From contig JAVJOO010000005.1 of the NCBI GenBank assembly GCA_040216735.1, forward strand, positions 620,001 to 684,000: a stretch of DNA of 64,000 bases. Direction: 5' to 3'. Numbering within the stretch: position 1 is the stretch's first letter; each line of letters opens with the position of its first letter. A program made the position numbers and the translations under genes. Positions 1 to 9,647 of this stretch are shown one piece after another. The stretch is from Alphaproteobacteria bacterium (lineage in GTDB: Bacteria; Pseudomonadota; Alphaproteobacteria; SHVP01). The notes under the pieces are model-generated. The model worked only from the letters and a program-made list of their open reading frames with translations. It was not told where the DNA came from and made no database searches.

Positions 1-338
1 TGACCCGGTCGCTGGCGGTCGAGTGGGGCGGACGCGGCATCCGGCTCAACGCCATCGCCCCCGGCCCCTTCCCGACCGAGGGCGCCTGGAAGCGGTTGTT
101 CCCCGAAGGTATGGCCGAGAAGAGGATGCTCTCGCGAATTCCGTTGGGTAGAGTCGGCGTGCACCAAGAATTGGCTGACCTCACCGCCTTTCTTCTTGCC
201 GACCAGTCGGGCTTCATTAACGGCGAAACGGTGACGATCGACGGTGGGGAATGGCTTAAGGGCGCTGGGCAATTCAGCATGATGGAAGAGCTGACCGACG
301 AGATGTGGGAACATATGAAACAACAGGGCAAGGGCTGA
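1..338 (+). CDS. SDR family oxidoreductase, C-terminal part (5' truncated)
   Basis: The frame is open from the left edge of the window to a TGA at 336-338, so only the C-terminal ~111 residues are present. The motif RLNAIAPGPFPTEGAW followed by RIPLGRVG, ELADLTAFLLAD and the terminal FINGETVTIDGG is the standard C-terminal half of short-chain dehydrogenases/reductases, NAD(P)-dependent Rossmann enzymes. The PGPFPTEGAW segment resembles the 2,4-dienoyl-CoA reductase subgroup, which would place it in unsaturated fatty-acid beta-oxidation. The catalytic Tyr-x-x-x-Lys lies outside the window, so the substrate cannot be settled here. The next gene begins 7 nt downstream on the same strand. Confidence 0.85.
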   Translation, partial: TRSLAVEWGGRGIRLNAIAPGPFPTEGAWKRLFPEGMAEKRMLSRIPLGRVGVHQELADLTAFLLADQSGFINGETVTIDGGEWLKGAGQFSMMEELTDEMWEHMKQQGKG

Positions 339-344
339 CCAAGC

Positions 345-773
345 GTGGCAATACTGTTCGTGGCAAAGAGCAAGGCCCTTCAGGATTGGGGGCACGGCGT
401 CGGGGTGACCAAGTTTCTGTTCAAGGTTGGCGTGACGGATGGCTCGATCGACGACGCGATCCTGGTCATGAACGCCGAGAGGGTCGCCGGCTGCGACGAC
501 TGGAAACCATTGGACAAGCAAGAGACCGAGTTCGACGAGGCGACGGCGATCGAGCGCGTCGGACGGCGTGAGCAAGCGTTGGACCCCGATTTCTACCCGA
601 AGATTCGCGCCGCGCGCGGGATCTTCAAGGTCAAGATCGACAACGTCGAGAACGACATGATGGTGCGCGCCGCGCTTGCGAACGAGAACCAGCAACTGAA
701 GACGCTTAAGGCCAAGGACAAGGATATTGCCGCCTACCTTTTGCGCCGGGCAGGGGAGAACCACGCGGCCTAG
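345..773 (+). CDS. conserved-looking hypothetical protein, 142 aa
   Basis: I do not recognise a family. The ORF begins with GTG 7 nt after the SDR stop codon, so co-transcription with it is likely; another GTG lies 15 nt further in. The protein is soluble, with no signal peptide or membrane segment. The N-terminal half is beta-prone (AILFVAKSKALQDWG, FLFKVGVTDGSIDDAIL). The C-terminal part is a charged helix (ENDMMVRAALANENQQLKTLKAKDKDIAAYLL). Codon use matches its neighbours and the reading frame is clean over the full length, which argues for a real gene. Function is unknown. Confidence 0.65.
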   Translation: MAILFVAKSKALQDWGHGVGVTKFLFKVGVTDGSIDDAILVMNAERVAGCDDWKPLDKQETEFDEATAIERVGRREQALDPDFYPKIRAARGIFKVKIDNVENDMMVRAALANENQQLKTLKAKDKDIAAYLLRRAGENHAA

Positions 774-798
774 ACCGCCAGCCAATGCCCAGTTCTGA

Positions 799-1839
<1,041 letters not shown>

Positions 1840-1843
1840 GGCC

Positions 1844-2038
1844 ATGGCAGACTCCTCCTCACCCAACCAGCGCCGCTACCCCAATATGATCGGGGCGGGC
1901 CTCATTGCCGGAATTCTCTTTGGCCTCGCGGCGGGTGGCGCCTTTGACAACTTCGGTCTCTGGGTGCCCATCGTGGGCGCTTTGGGGCTTGTCGTCGGGC
2001 TCGTGCTCCATGCCACCCGGAGCAGCGACACACCTTGA
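1844..2038 (+). CDS. small two-helix membrane protein, 64 aa
   Basis: Starts with ATG 4 nt after the hemB stop codon. The sequence has two hydrophobic segments, roughly residues 15-33 (MIGAGLIAGILFGLAAGGA) and 39-57 (WVPIVGALGLVVGLVLHA). A polar N-terminus and a short charged tail complete it. This is the pattern of a small inner-membrane protein of the AtpI or glycine-zipper kind, but I cannot name a family. Close spacing to hemB suggests translational coupling. Confidence 0.6.
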   Translation: MADSSSPNQRRYPNMIGAGLIAGILFGLAAGGAFDNFGLWVPIVGALGLVVGLVLHATRSSDTP

Positions 2039-2207
2039 AATTCTAGGCGCGGCTTTTTGTGCCGCGAACTAGACGCCAATAATGGGCGCCGCTACAGGGC
2101 TTTTGGCTGCCCTAAACCGAATGCAGCCCGCACGGAACGTGCAGGGCTCTCGTACATCGCCTAGCTTTGACCCCGGTCCCCGGCTCGACTAAACAAGATC
2201 GGGACTC

Positions 2208-4574
2208 ATGCGCTGGATCTACCGCATCCTCACCACCCTGGTCGTGATCGTCGTCCTGGTCGCAGGCGGCGGCTACTACTGGCTCTCGCTGTCGCTGCCG
2301 CCGGCCTATGAGACGATCGTCCTGGCCGGTCCCGAGCAAGACATCAACGTGTCGCGCGACCGTGATGGTGTCCCCCACATCTCCGCCAAAACCGCCCACG
2401 ATGCCTGGTTTGCCGTCGGCTTCGTCCATGCCCAGGACCGGTTGTGGCAAATGGAAATGAACCGGCGCATCGGTGCCGGACGCCTCGCGGAGGTCGTCGG
2501 CCCCGGCGCGCTCGGGGTGGACCGGTTTCTGCGCACCCTCGGCGTCTACCACTTTGCCGAGCGGACCTATGCGAATCTATCGTCCGACACGCGGCAGGCG
2601 TTGGACGCTTATGCCGCGGGGGTCAACGCGTTCTTGACGAACCGGCGCGGGCCACTGCCGCTAGAGTTCCTTTTCTTCGGTCACGAACCTGAGCCCTGGC
2701 GGCCCGCCGACTCGCTGGTCTGGGCGAAAATGATGGCGTGGGACCTCGCCGGAAACTGGAGCGAAGAAATTCTCCGCGCGCGCTTGGCCACGACGCTTCC
2801 GGCCGCACAGATTGCACAGCTCTATCCCGAGTCGAAGGAAAGCACGTCTGTTTTGGAGCGCTACGCCGGCCTCTATCGCACGCTTGGTCTTGATCGGATT
2901 GCCGCGGCCGGAAAGCCGCTCGAACGCGAGCGCCACAACGGTTCGAACAACTGGGTCGTCGACGGTTCGCGGACCGCGACCGGGAAACCCCTCCTCGCCA
3001 ACGATCCACATCTGGCGCTCGGGGTTCCAGCACTATGGTATTTCGCGCATATTCAGGCGCCCGGCCTCCGGGTCATCGGCGCGACCCTGCCGGGCACCCC
3101 GTTTGTCGTCCTCGGTCGCACCGATCGCATCGCCTGGGGCTTCACCAACACCGGCACCGACGTCCAGGATCTCTACATCGAGAAACTGGATGGCGCGGAC
3201 CGTTACGTGACACCCACCGGTTCGGCACCGTTCGAAATGCGCCAGGAGATCATTCGCGTCAAGGACGGCGAACCGGTCGCGCTCAACGTCAGGGTTTCGC
3301 GCCATGGACCGATCATCTCGGACGTTGTCCCCGATGCCGCGTCGATTGCCGGGGACGGACATGTGATTGCGTTCGCATGGCCCACCCTGAGCGACAACGA
3401 CCTGACCGCACAGGCCGCCCACGACATGAATCGCGCCACGGACTGGGCGACGTTCTTTACCGCGCTGCAGTCGTTCCATTCGCCGCACCAGAACATCGTG
3501 TATGCCGACACCAGCGGCAACATCGGTTTCTATGCGCCGGCGCGCGTTCCGGTGCGCCGCCCGGGCCACACCGGCAACGAACCGGTACCCGGTTGGACCG
3601 GCGCCTACGATTGGGAGGGCTTCATTCCCTACGAGTCGCTCCCACTCTTGTTCAATCCCGAGGCCCGAGCCATCGTTACCGCCAACAACAAAATCGTCCC
3701 GGACGGCTATCCGTACTACCTGACCTACGATTGGTCCGAGCCCTACCGCGCCGACCGTATTGCGGTGTTGTTGGCGTCGCGGTCGCGCCATTCGGTCGAA
3801 AGTTTCAAGGACATCCAAAGCGACATCGTGTCGGGCGCCGCCAAAGAATTCCTCCCCCATCTCCTCGCCGCCCCCGCGACGTCGCAAAGGTCGGCAGAGG
3901 CTAAGGCGATGTTGGCCGGATGGAATCACACGATGGATCGCAATCGACCGGAACCGCTGATCTACGTCGCTTGGTATCGCGAATTAACCCGCCTCGTGTT
4001 AGCAGATGAACTGGGCGAGCTATTTGAGGACTATTGGGGATTGAAGCCACGGGTCATGCGCGCCGCGCTCGGCGATCCGGCAAGTACCTTGTGCGACGAC
4101 CGCGCCACCGAACGCGCCGAAACTTGCGCGGATCAAATCGCCGTCGCGCTGGACCTCGCCCTCACCGATCTAACGGATCGCTACGGAGCCACCATGGGTC
4201 GTTGGCAGTGGGGCGATGCACACCGCGCGCGCGCCGAGCATCGACCGTTCCACGGGCAACCGTTCGTCGGCGGTCTGTTCGACATTGAAATCCCTTCCGG
4301 CGGCGACAGTTTCACCGTCAACGCCGCACACCACAGGATCGGCGACGCGACGCATCCGTTCCGGCAGTTCCACGGCCCGAGCTTGCGGGCGATCTACGAT
4401 TTGGACGATCTTGACCGGTCGATCTTCATCCACTCCAGCGGGCAATCCGGCAACCGCCTGTCGAGGCATTTCAGCGACTTAACCGAACGCTGGCGCGACG
4501 TCGCCTATATTCCGATGCGGATGTCGGGGGAAAACGACGACACCGGTGGGCTCACGCTGCAACCGGAACGGTGA
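2208..4574 (+). CDS. penicillin acylase family Ntn-hydrolase, membrane-anchored
   Basis: Residues 1-28 form a signal or anchor helix (IYRILTTLVVIVVLVAGGGYYW), so the enzyme should face the periplasm. The body has penicillin-amidase hallmarks: DRDGVPHISAKTAHDAWFAVGFVHAQDRLWQME in the alpha region, then HNGSNNWVVDGSRTATGKPLLANDPHL. In that segment Ser246 is the expected N-terminal nucleophile exposed by autocleavage. The total of 788 residues is usual for this superfamily, which covers beta-lactam, acyl-homoserine-lactone and other amide acylases. Substrate cannot be read from the sequence. The stop codon overlaps the start of the threonine dehydratase gene by 4 nt, so the two are translationally coupled. 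Confidence 0.9.
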   Translation: MRWIYRILTTLVVIVVLVAGGGYYWLSLSLPPAYETIVLAGPEQDINVSRDRDGVPHISAKTAHDAWFAVGFVHAQDRLWQMEMNRRIGAGRLAEVVGPGALGVDRFLRTLGVYHFAERTYANLSSDTRQALDAYAAGVNAFLTNRRGPLPLEFLFFGHEPEPWRPADSLVWAKMMAWDLAGNWSEEILRARLATTLPAAQIAQLYPESKESTSVLERYAGLYRTLGLDRIAAAGKPLERERHNGSNNWVVDGSRTATGKPLLANDPHLALGVPALWYFAHIQAPGLRVIGATLPGTPFVVLGRTDRIAWGFTNTGTDVQDLYIEKLDGADRYVTPTGSAPFEMRQEIIRVKDGEPVALNVRVSRHGPIISDVVPDAASIAGDGHVIAFAWPTLSDNDLTAQAAHDMNRATDWATFFTALQSFHSPHQNIVYADTSGNIGFYAPARVPVRRPGHTGNEPVPGWTGAYDWEGFIPYESLPLLFNPEARAIVTANNKIVPDGYPYYLTYDWSEPYRADRIAVLLASRSRHSVESFKDIQSDIVSGAAKEFLPHLLAAPATSQRSAEAKAMLAGWNHTMDRNRPEPLIYVAWYRELTRLVLADELGELFEDYWGLKPRVMRAALGDPASTLCDDRATERAETCADQIAVALDLALTDLTDRYGATMGRWQWGDAHRARAEHRPFHGQPFVGGLFDIEIPSGGDSFTVNAAHHRIGDATHPFRQFHGPSLRAIYDLDDLDRSIFIHSSGQSGNRLSRHFSDLTERWRDVAYIPMRMSGENDDTGGLTLQPER

Positions 4575-5791
4575 TCGAGGTGCGCCCCTCGCTTGACGAT
4601 ATCCGGGACTCCGCCGCGGTGATCGACGGCGCGGTCCTGCACACACCCTGCGAACACGGCCAGATTCTATCGAAACTCGCCGATACCGACATTTGGGTAA
4701 AGTTCGAGAACCAGCAATTCACTGCTTCCTTCAAGGAGCGCGGTGCCTTGAACAAGCTGGTGTGGCTTGTGTCCCAAGGGACGGTGCCCGGCGTCGTGAC
4801 GGTCTCTGCGGGCAACCACGCCCAGGGCGTGGCCTACCATGCCCAGCGACTCGGGATCGGCGCTACCATCGTGATGCCGCGGCACACGCCGCTCAACAAG
4901 GTCCAGGCAACCCGCGCGCTTGGCGCCCATGTCGTACTGGAGGGAGAGGACCTCGAAGCCGCGAAGCTGGTAGCCGACCGCTTGGCGGACGATGACGGCC
5001 TGATCCCGATTCACCCCTACGACGATACCCAGGTCATTGCCGGTCAGGGCACCGTTGCTTTGGAAATGCTGGACGATGTCCCCGACCTGGACTGCCTGGC
5101 AGTGCCCATCGGCGGTGGCGGCCTGATCTCCGGAATGGCAATTGCCGCAAAGGCGATCAAACCGTCCATTCACGTCATCGGCGTCGAAGCGGAACTATAT
5201 CCCTCGATGGTCAACGCCCTGGCCGGACTCCCGCCGACGCGCGGCGGACTCACGGTGGCCGAGGGTATTGCCGTCAAGAAGATGGGCCGTTTGACCACGG
5301 AGATCGTTCGCGACCTCGTTGACGACATCGTCACCGTGAGCGAAGCCGCGATCGAACGCGCAGTGATCCGCTATCTCGAAATCGAGAAGACCGTCGCCGA
5401 AGGTGCCGGCGCAGCGGCCCTCGCAGCGGTGTTCGCCCACCGTGACCGCTTCGCGGGACGAAAAGTCGGCGTCGTCCTTAGCGGCGGCAATATCGACTCG
5501 CGGTTGCTGGCCTCGATCGTTCTTCGCGTGCTTTTTCGCGACGGGCGTTTGTTGCGGCTCGAAATCGACCTCAGCGACACCCCTGGCGCCCTGGCCGACG
5601 TGGCCCGGCTGATGGCGGATTCCGAGGCGAATATCATCGAAGTAGCCCATCAGAGGATCTTTTCCCAGTTGTCGGCGAAAGGGACCGAGATCGAAGTCGT
5701 GGCCGAAATTCGCGACCGCGCCCACGCCGACAGCGTCGTGGCGGCCCTTCGCGGCGCGGGATACACTGTACGCCTACCCGATCAGGGTTAA
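4571..5791 (+). CDS. threonine ammonia-lyase with C-terminal ACT domain
   Basis: A PLP fold-type II enzyme that deaminates L-threonine (and serine) to 2-oxobutyrate. The PLP lysine is Lys55 in FTASFKERGAL. SAGNHAQGVAYHAQRLG, the glycine-rich PIGGGGLISG loop and LSGGNID complete the cofactor site. Residues ~325-405 (LRLEIDLSDTPGALADVARLMADSEANIIEV) form a single ACT domain. The 406-residue size and single ACT match the TdcB/short biosynthetic class rather than the long two-ACT IlvA. The GTG start lies inside the acylase stop codon region. A second, ACT-less paralogue occurs at 35119-36153. Confidence 0.93.
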   Translation: MIEVRPSLDDIRDSAAVIDGAVLHTPCEHGQILSKLADTDIWVKFENQQFTASFKERGALNKLVWLVSQGTVPGVVTVSAGNHAQGVAYHAQRLGIGATIVMPRHTPLNKVQATRALGAHVVLEGEDLEAAKLVADRLADDDGLIPIHPYDDTQVIAGQGTVALEMLDDVPDLDCLAVPIGGGGLISGMAIAAKAIKPSIHVIGVEAELYPSMVNALAGLPPTRGGLTVAEGIAVKKMGRLTTEIVRDLVDDIVTVSEAAIERAVIRYLEIEKTVAEGAGAAALAAVFAHRDRFAGRKVGVVLSGGNIDSRLLASIVLRVLFRDGRLLRLEIDLSDTPGALADVARLMADSEANIIEVAHQRIFSQLSAKGTEIEVVAEIRDRAHADSVVAALRGAGYTVRLPDQG

Positions 5792-5988
5792 CGCATTCGT
5801 TGACAAGTGCGGCCACCGATACCGTGGCGTAGGGCTGGAAAAATCGTACAATGGCCCTTAGATCGGTAATGTCAGGTCGGCCATATTCTGCCCGGTGGCG
5901 CAGGCCTCGACGCATTCGCGTCGCCCGTTCGCGGGCCTTTGTTCGGGCATAGGAACGTTGAAAGGTTTAGGCGGGGCGAATAATCCGA

Positions 5989-6861
5989 ATGGAAGCCGGC
6001 CACAACCAACCGATAATCATCAACAAGAAGGTCAAGAAGGGCGGTGACCATGGTCACCATGGCGGCGCCTGGAAGGTAGCGTACGCCGACTTCGTGACCG
6101 CGATGATGGCGTTCTTTTTGCTGCTATGGCTGTTATCGACGACCACCGTCGAACAGCGTTCCGGGATCGCCGACTATTTCACACCGACCACGTCGCTACG
6201 ATCGGGCGAGAGCGGCGCCGGCGGCATTCTCGGCGGACAGACGCTGAGCGACTCGGGCGCGAAAATCGGCGAAGGCGGCACGCCCTCGGTGGTCGTCGAA
6301 TTGACGCCGCCCGGCAGCCGCGATGCCAAGGAAAAAGACATCGAGGAGCTTGCAGCGAAACGAGAACAGGAATCGTTCGAAGACGCCCTGCAGGCGCTGA
6401 ACAAGGCGATCACCGATTCGCCCGAACTCTCCGACCTGAAGGATAACATCCAAGTCGATATGACGTCGGAGGGGATGCGCATCCAAATCGTCGACCGCGA
6501 GGGTGGCGCCCTGTTTCGCGCCGGGTCGGCCGATATGAACGCGCGCACGCGCGATCTCATCGGGCAGATCGCGAAAGTGGTTGCGGCGTTACCCAACGAC
6601 ATCTCGATTTCCGGACACACGGACTCGAACCCGTTCAGCCGCGGCGATTACTCGAACTGGGAGCTATCCTCGGACCGAGCCAACGCCAGCCGGCGCCAGC
6701 TTGTTTCTTCCGGGATCGATCCGACGAGAATCGTCCAGGTCGTCGGTAAAGCGGACCAAGAACCGTTAGTCGAAGAAGATCCGTTTCTGCCCGAGAACCG
6801 CCGGGTGAGTATCGTTCTGCGCCGGACCTCGGCGGTGCTTCCGCCGGGCCTTTTCAACTAG
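5989..6861 (+). CDS. motB: flagellar motor stator protein MotB
   Basis: A stator subunit that couples proton flow to flagellar rotation and anchors to peptidoglycan. The N-terminus is cytoplasmic and basic with a His-rich HGHHGG stretch. It is followed by one transmembrane helix (AYADFVTAMMAFFLLLWLLS, about residues 31-50), where Asp34 is the expected proton-binding aspartate. The C-terminal OmpA-like domain (~165-285) has ISGHTDSN, NWELSSDRANASRRQL and PENRRVSIVL. At 290 residues it is of usual size. The partner motA is not in the window, so the stator pair is split in this genome. Confidence 0.93.
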   Translation: MEAGHNQPIIINKKVKKGGDHGHHGGAWKVAYADFVTAMMAFFLLLWLLSTTTVEQRSGIADYFTPTTSLRSGESGAGGILGGQTLSDSGAKIGEGGTPSVVVELTPPGSRDAKEKDIEELAAKREQESFEDALQALNKAITDSPELSDLKDNIQVDMTSEGMRIQIVDREGGALFRAGSADMNARTRDLIGQIAKVVAALPNDISISGHTDSNPFSRGDYSNWELSSDRANASRRQLVSSGIDPTRIVQVVGKADQEPLVEEDPFLPENRRVSIVLRRTSAVLPPGLFN

Positions 6862-6882
6862 GCCCCGCACACCGCGCGCAGG

Positions 6883-7620
6883 ATGAACCAAGCGCCGCAA
6901 ACCCCACTTGTACGATTCTACCGGACACCGTCGATGCGGTGTCCCTATTTACCCGACCGAACCGAACAACTCGTCTTTACGCACCTCGGCGCAGGTAGCG
7001 GCGAACGGATGCATGGGGTTCTTGCCCAAGCCGGTTTTCGGCGAAGCCACAACATCGCCTACCGGCCGGACTGTCCGTCGTGCAACGCGTGCGTGCCGGT
7101 ACGCGTTCGGGCGAGGGACTTCCTGCCTTCGCGGTCGCAAAAGAGAAATCGCTCTCTGAACAAGGAATCGACAAGCGCCGTCTGCAACCCCCAGGCAACC
7201 CAAGAACAGTTCGATCTGTTCGTCGGGTATCAGCAATCCCGCCATGACGACGGCACCATGGCCAAGATGGATTTCGCGGACTACCAAGCGATGGTCGAGG
7301 ATACGCCGATCAAGACGTTCATTGTCGAGCACCGCGACGCTGAGGGGCGATTAATCGCCTGCGCGTTGTCGGACGTTTTGGCCGACGGCCTGTCGATGGT
7401 CTACAGCTTTTTCGACCCTGCGGAAGGTCGCCGCGGCCTTGGATCGTTCATGATTTTGGATCACATCGCCCGCGCGCCGACGATGGGCCTGGACTATGTC
7501 TATCTCGGTTATTGGATCGCCGAGGCGCCAAAAATGGCCTACAAGGCGCGGTTCGCACCGCTTGAATCACTGGGCGGTAGCGGGTGGAAGCATTTCTCCG
7601 GATCGGCCTCGCCAAGTTAA
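6883..7620 (+). CDS. bpt: aspartate/glutamate leucyltransferase (Bpt family)
   Basis: Transfers leucine (or arginine) from aminoacyl-tRNA to N-terminal acidic residues, marking proteins for ClpS/ClpAP in the N-degron pathway. Family features include CPYLPDRTEQLVFTHL near the N-terminus, YRPDCPSCNACVPVRVRARDF with its Cys-rich motif, and the C-terminal GNAT-like region SMVYSFFDPAEGRRGLGSFMILDHI and YLGYWI. The 245-residue length is typical of the bacterial enzyme. The gene starts 21 nt after motB, possibly on one transcript, although there is no functional link. Confidence 0.92.
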   Translation: MNQAPQTPLVRFYRTPSMRCPYLPDRTEQLVFTHLGAGSGERMHGVLAQAGFRRSHNIAYRPDCPSCNACVPVRVRARDFLPSRSQKRNRSLNKESTSAVCNPQATQEQFDLFVGYQQSRHDDGTMAKMDFADYQAMVEDTPIKTFIVEHRDAEGRLIACALSDVLADGLSMVYSFFDPAEGRRGLGSFMILDHIARAPTMGLDYVYLGYWIAEAPKMAYKARFAPLESLGGSGWKHFSGSASPS

Positions 7621-7875
7621 CCCTACGGCATGCACCTCTGCTTACTTCCCACCCCTTAAAATACCTGTAATCTTTGCTGACCCGTTCGATTTAGCGGGCG
7701 AAGAAACAAGATAGCGATGGTGGCAGGGATTCCGTCCCGTCGGAAGTTACAAGCCCCGAACCACTATCTCTGGACGACACTTTGTGGATGGGCTGACCGC
7801 ACCGGCACCGCCCAAACAGTCTGATGTGACGAACGCTTCGCAGGACACTGGAACATTGAAAACAGGAGCAAGAAA

Positions 7876-8985
7876 ATGAACCGTCGTAAGTTCCTTCGCG
7901 CAACCGCGCTAGGCGGCGCCGCGACAGCCGCAACGTCTTTCGCCGCACCCGCCATTGCGCAGGGCCGCATTACCTGGCGCATGGTCACTACCTGGCCACG
8001 AAACTTCCCCGGTCTCGGTACCGGCGCCCAGCGCGTGGCCGATCGGATCACTGCCGCCTCGGACGGCCAGTTGAACATCGAGGTATTTGCCGGGGGCGAA
8101 CTCGTCCCGCCGCTGCAGGCGCTCGATGCGGTCATCGACGGCTCGGCCGAGATGATGCATGGCGCGGCCTACTACTGGCAGAACAAGTCCGCAGGCCTGT
8201 CGTTCTTTACCGGCGTGCCCTTCGGCATGGTCTCGCGGGAACTCGCCGCCTGGGTCCGCTACATGGGCGGCCAGGAACTCTACGACGAAATCTACGACCA
8301 GTTCGGCGTGCAAGGCTTCCTGTCGGGTGACACAGGTACGCAGGCCGGTGGCTGGTTCAAGGATGAACTCAAAGGCATCGAAGACGTACAAGGGATGCGC
8401 TTCCGCACCCCCGGGTTCGGAGGCCGTGTCTGGCAAGCAATGGGCGCCTCGGTGACCAACCTTGCTGGAGGCGAGATCTTCGCCGCCCTGCAATCGGGCG
8501 CTCTCGATGCCGCCGAATTCGTCGGCCCGTACAACGACCGTGCGCTGGGCTTCCATCAGGTCCGCAAGCACTACTACACGTCGTCGTTCAACGAGCCAGG
8601 ACTGGCAACCGAGGTTGTCGTCGACAAGGCCAAGTTCAGTGCGTTGCCTTCAAACCTACAGGCCATCGTGCGCGATGTCGTGCAGGCCGAATACGATCAA
8701 GTACCCTCGGAATTCTACGCCAACGACCCCATCGCCCTTGCGGACATGGTGCAGAACCACGGCGTCATCGTTCACAAGGAGTGGCCCGAGAGCATTCTGA
8801 AGGCCGCGGCAGCGGCTGCACGCGATCTGATTGTCGAGTTCCTCAACAGTTCCGATCCATTGACCAAGAAGACAGCCCAAAGCTACGTCAAGGCGTTGAA
8901 CTTGCTACGCACACGTTCCGAGAACGTCGACCTAGTGTTCGCCCGCGCACGCGAGCAGTACTTCGACATTTCCGACCTGGGCTGA
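7876..8985 (+). CDS. dctP: TRAP transporter substrate-binding protein (DctP/TakP type)
   Basis: The periplasmic binding protein of a tripartite ATP-independent transporter. Residues 1-28 are a Tat signal peptide (NRRKFLRATALGG ... APAIAQG). The mature protein shows DctP-family landmarks: FPGLGTGAQRVADRI, PFGMVSRELAAWVRYMGG, and MRFRTPGFGG, where the Arg is expected to pair with the substrate carboxylate. GGEIFAALQSGALDAAEFVGPYNDRALGF resembles the TakP/2-oxo-acid subgroup. A Shine-Dalgarno sequence (acaggagcaag) precedes the ATG. The two permease genes follow on the same strand, and a 255-nt leader without a gene precedes it. Confidence 0.93.
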   Translation: MNRRKFLRATALGGAATAATSFAAPAIAQGRITWRMVTTWPRNFPGLGTGAQRVADRITAASDGQLNIEVFAGGELVPPLQALDAVIDGSAEMMHGAAYYWQNKSAGLSFFTGVPFGMVSRELAAWVRYMGGQELYDEIYDQFGVQGFLSGDTGTQAGGWFKDELKGIEDVQGMRFRTPGFGGRVWQAMGASVTNLAGGEIFAALQSGALDAAEFVGPYNDRALGFHQVRKHYYTSSFNEPGLATEVVVDKAKFSALPSNLQAIVRDVVQAEYDQVPSEFYANDPIALADMVQNHGVIVHKEWPESILKAAAAAARDLIVEFLNSSDPLTKKTAQSYVKALNLLRTRSENVDLVFARAREQYFDISDLG

Positions 8986-9089
8986 ACGATCGGGAAATCT
9001 CCCGCCGACTGCCCTAACTTTGCGCCGCCCTGGAGAGATCCGGGGCGGCGTCCTCAACGTTCCAAAGCCGGCAATGCTCGAGGACTGTC

Positions 9090-9641
9090 ATGCTCTCCCT
9101 GGCCGCGATCATGAGTGCAATCAACCTGCTTAATCGACTCGTCGGTAACGTCTTCATGTGGCTGGCCGTTGGTATCGTCGTGGTTTGCTTTTGGGTCGTG
9201 GTGGAGCGCTACGTCTTCCAAAACACACGTCTTTGGATGCAGGACCTCTACCCCTGGATGAATGGGGCAATGTTTACCGCTGTGGCGGGTTATGCCCTCT
9301 ACCGCGACGACCATGTACGCGTCGACATCTTCTTTCGCCCTGCTTCGACCACCCGCAAGGCCTTGATGGACCTCGTGGGCGTGCTCTTATTCCTCATGCC
9401 GTTCACCTACGTGGTCTGGACCTACAGCTTCGAATTCGTAGGGCGTTCGATCCGACTTCTCGAGGCTTCGGCCAACCCTGGAGGTGCGCAGGGATTGTTC
9501 GTGCTGAAGTCCTTTATCCTTGTCTTCGCGGTACTTGTCGCCCTCCAAGGTGTGGCGATGCTGATCCGATCCGCCCTTATTCTGCTTGGGCGCGAGGAGC
9601 TAGTCCCCGAAGACTATCGCTACAAATACGACACGGACTAG
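9090..9641 (+). CDS. dctQ: TRAP transporter small permease (DctQ)
   Basis: The small membrane subunit linking the binding protein to the large DctM permease. The 183-residue protein has about four hydrophobic segments, near residues 18-38, 48-70, 92-115 and 130-158. It also has the family motif WMQDLYPWMNGAMFTAVAGYALYRDDHVRVDIF, with the conserved HVRVD. A second in-frame ATG eight codons in could be the start. It lies 104 nt after dctP and 6 nt before dctM, the standard order for these operons. Confidence 0.9.
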   Translation: MLSLAAIMSAINLLNRLVGNVFMWLAVGIVVVCFWVVVERYVFQNTRLWMQDLYPWMNGAMFTAVAGYALYRDDHVRVDIFFRPASTTRKALMDLVGVLLFLMPFTYVVWTYSFEFVGRSIRLLEASANPGGAQGLFVLKSFILVFAVLVALQGVAMLIRSALILLGREELVPEDYRYKYDTD

Positions 9642-9647
9642 CACGCG

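Noticed and set aside
2043-2106. Possible terminators after the 1844-2038 gene (CGCGGC...GCCGCG, AGGGC...GCCCT)
   Set aside because: Stems are only 5-6 bp, with no U-tract after the stem; too weak to annotate.
5800-5828. TTGACA upstream of motB as a sigma-70 promoter
   Set aside because: No acceptable -10 at 16-18 nt (the sequence there is ccgtgg/cgtggc).
7621-7875. Search for a tRNA or small RNA in the leader of the TRAP operon
   Set aside because: No cloverleaf, T-loop (GGTTCRA) or convincing hairpin was found.
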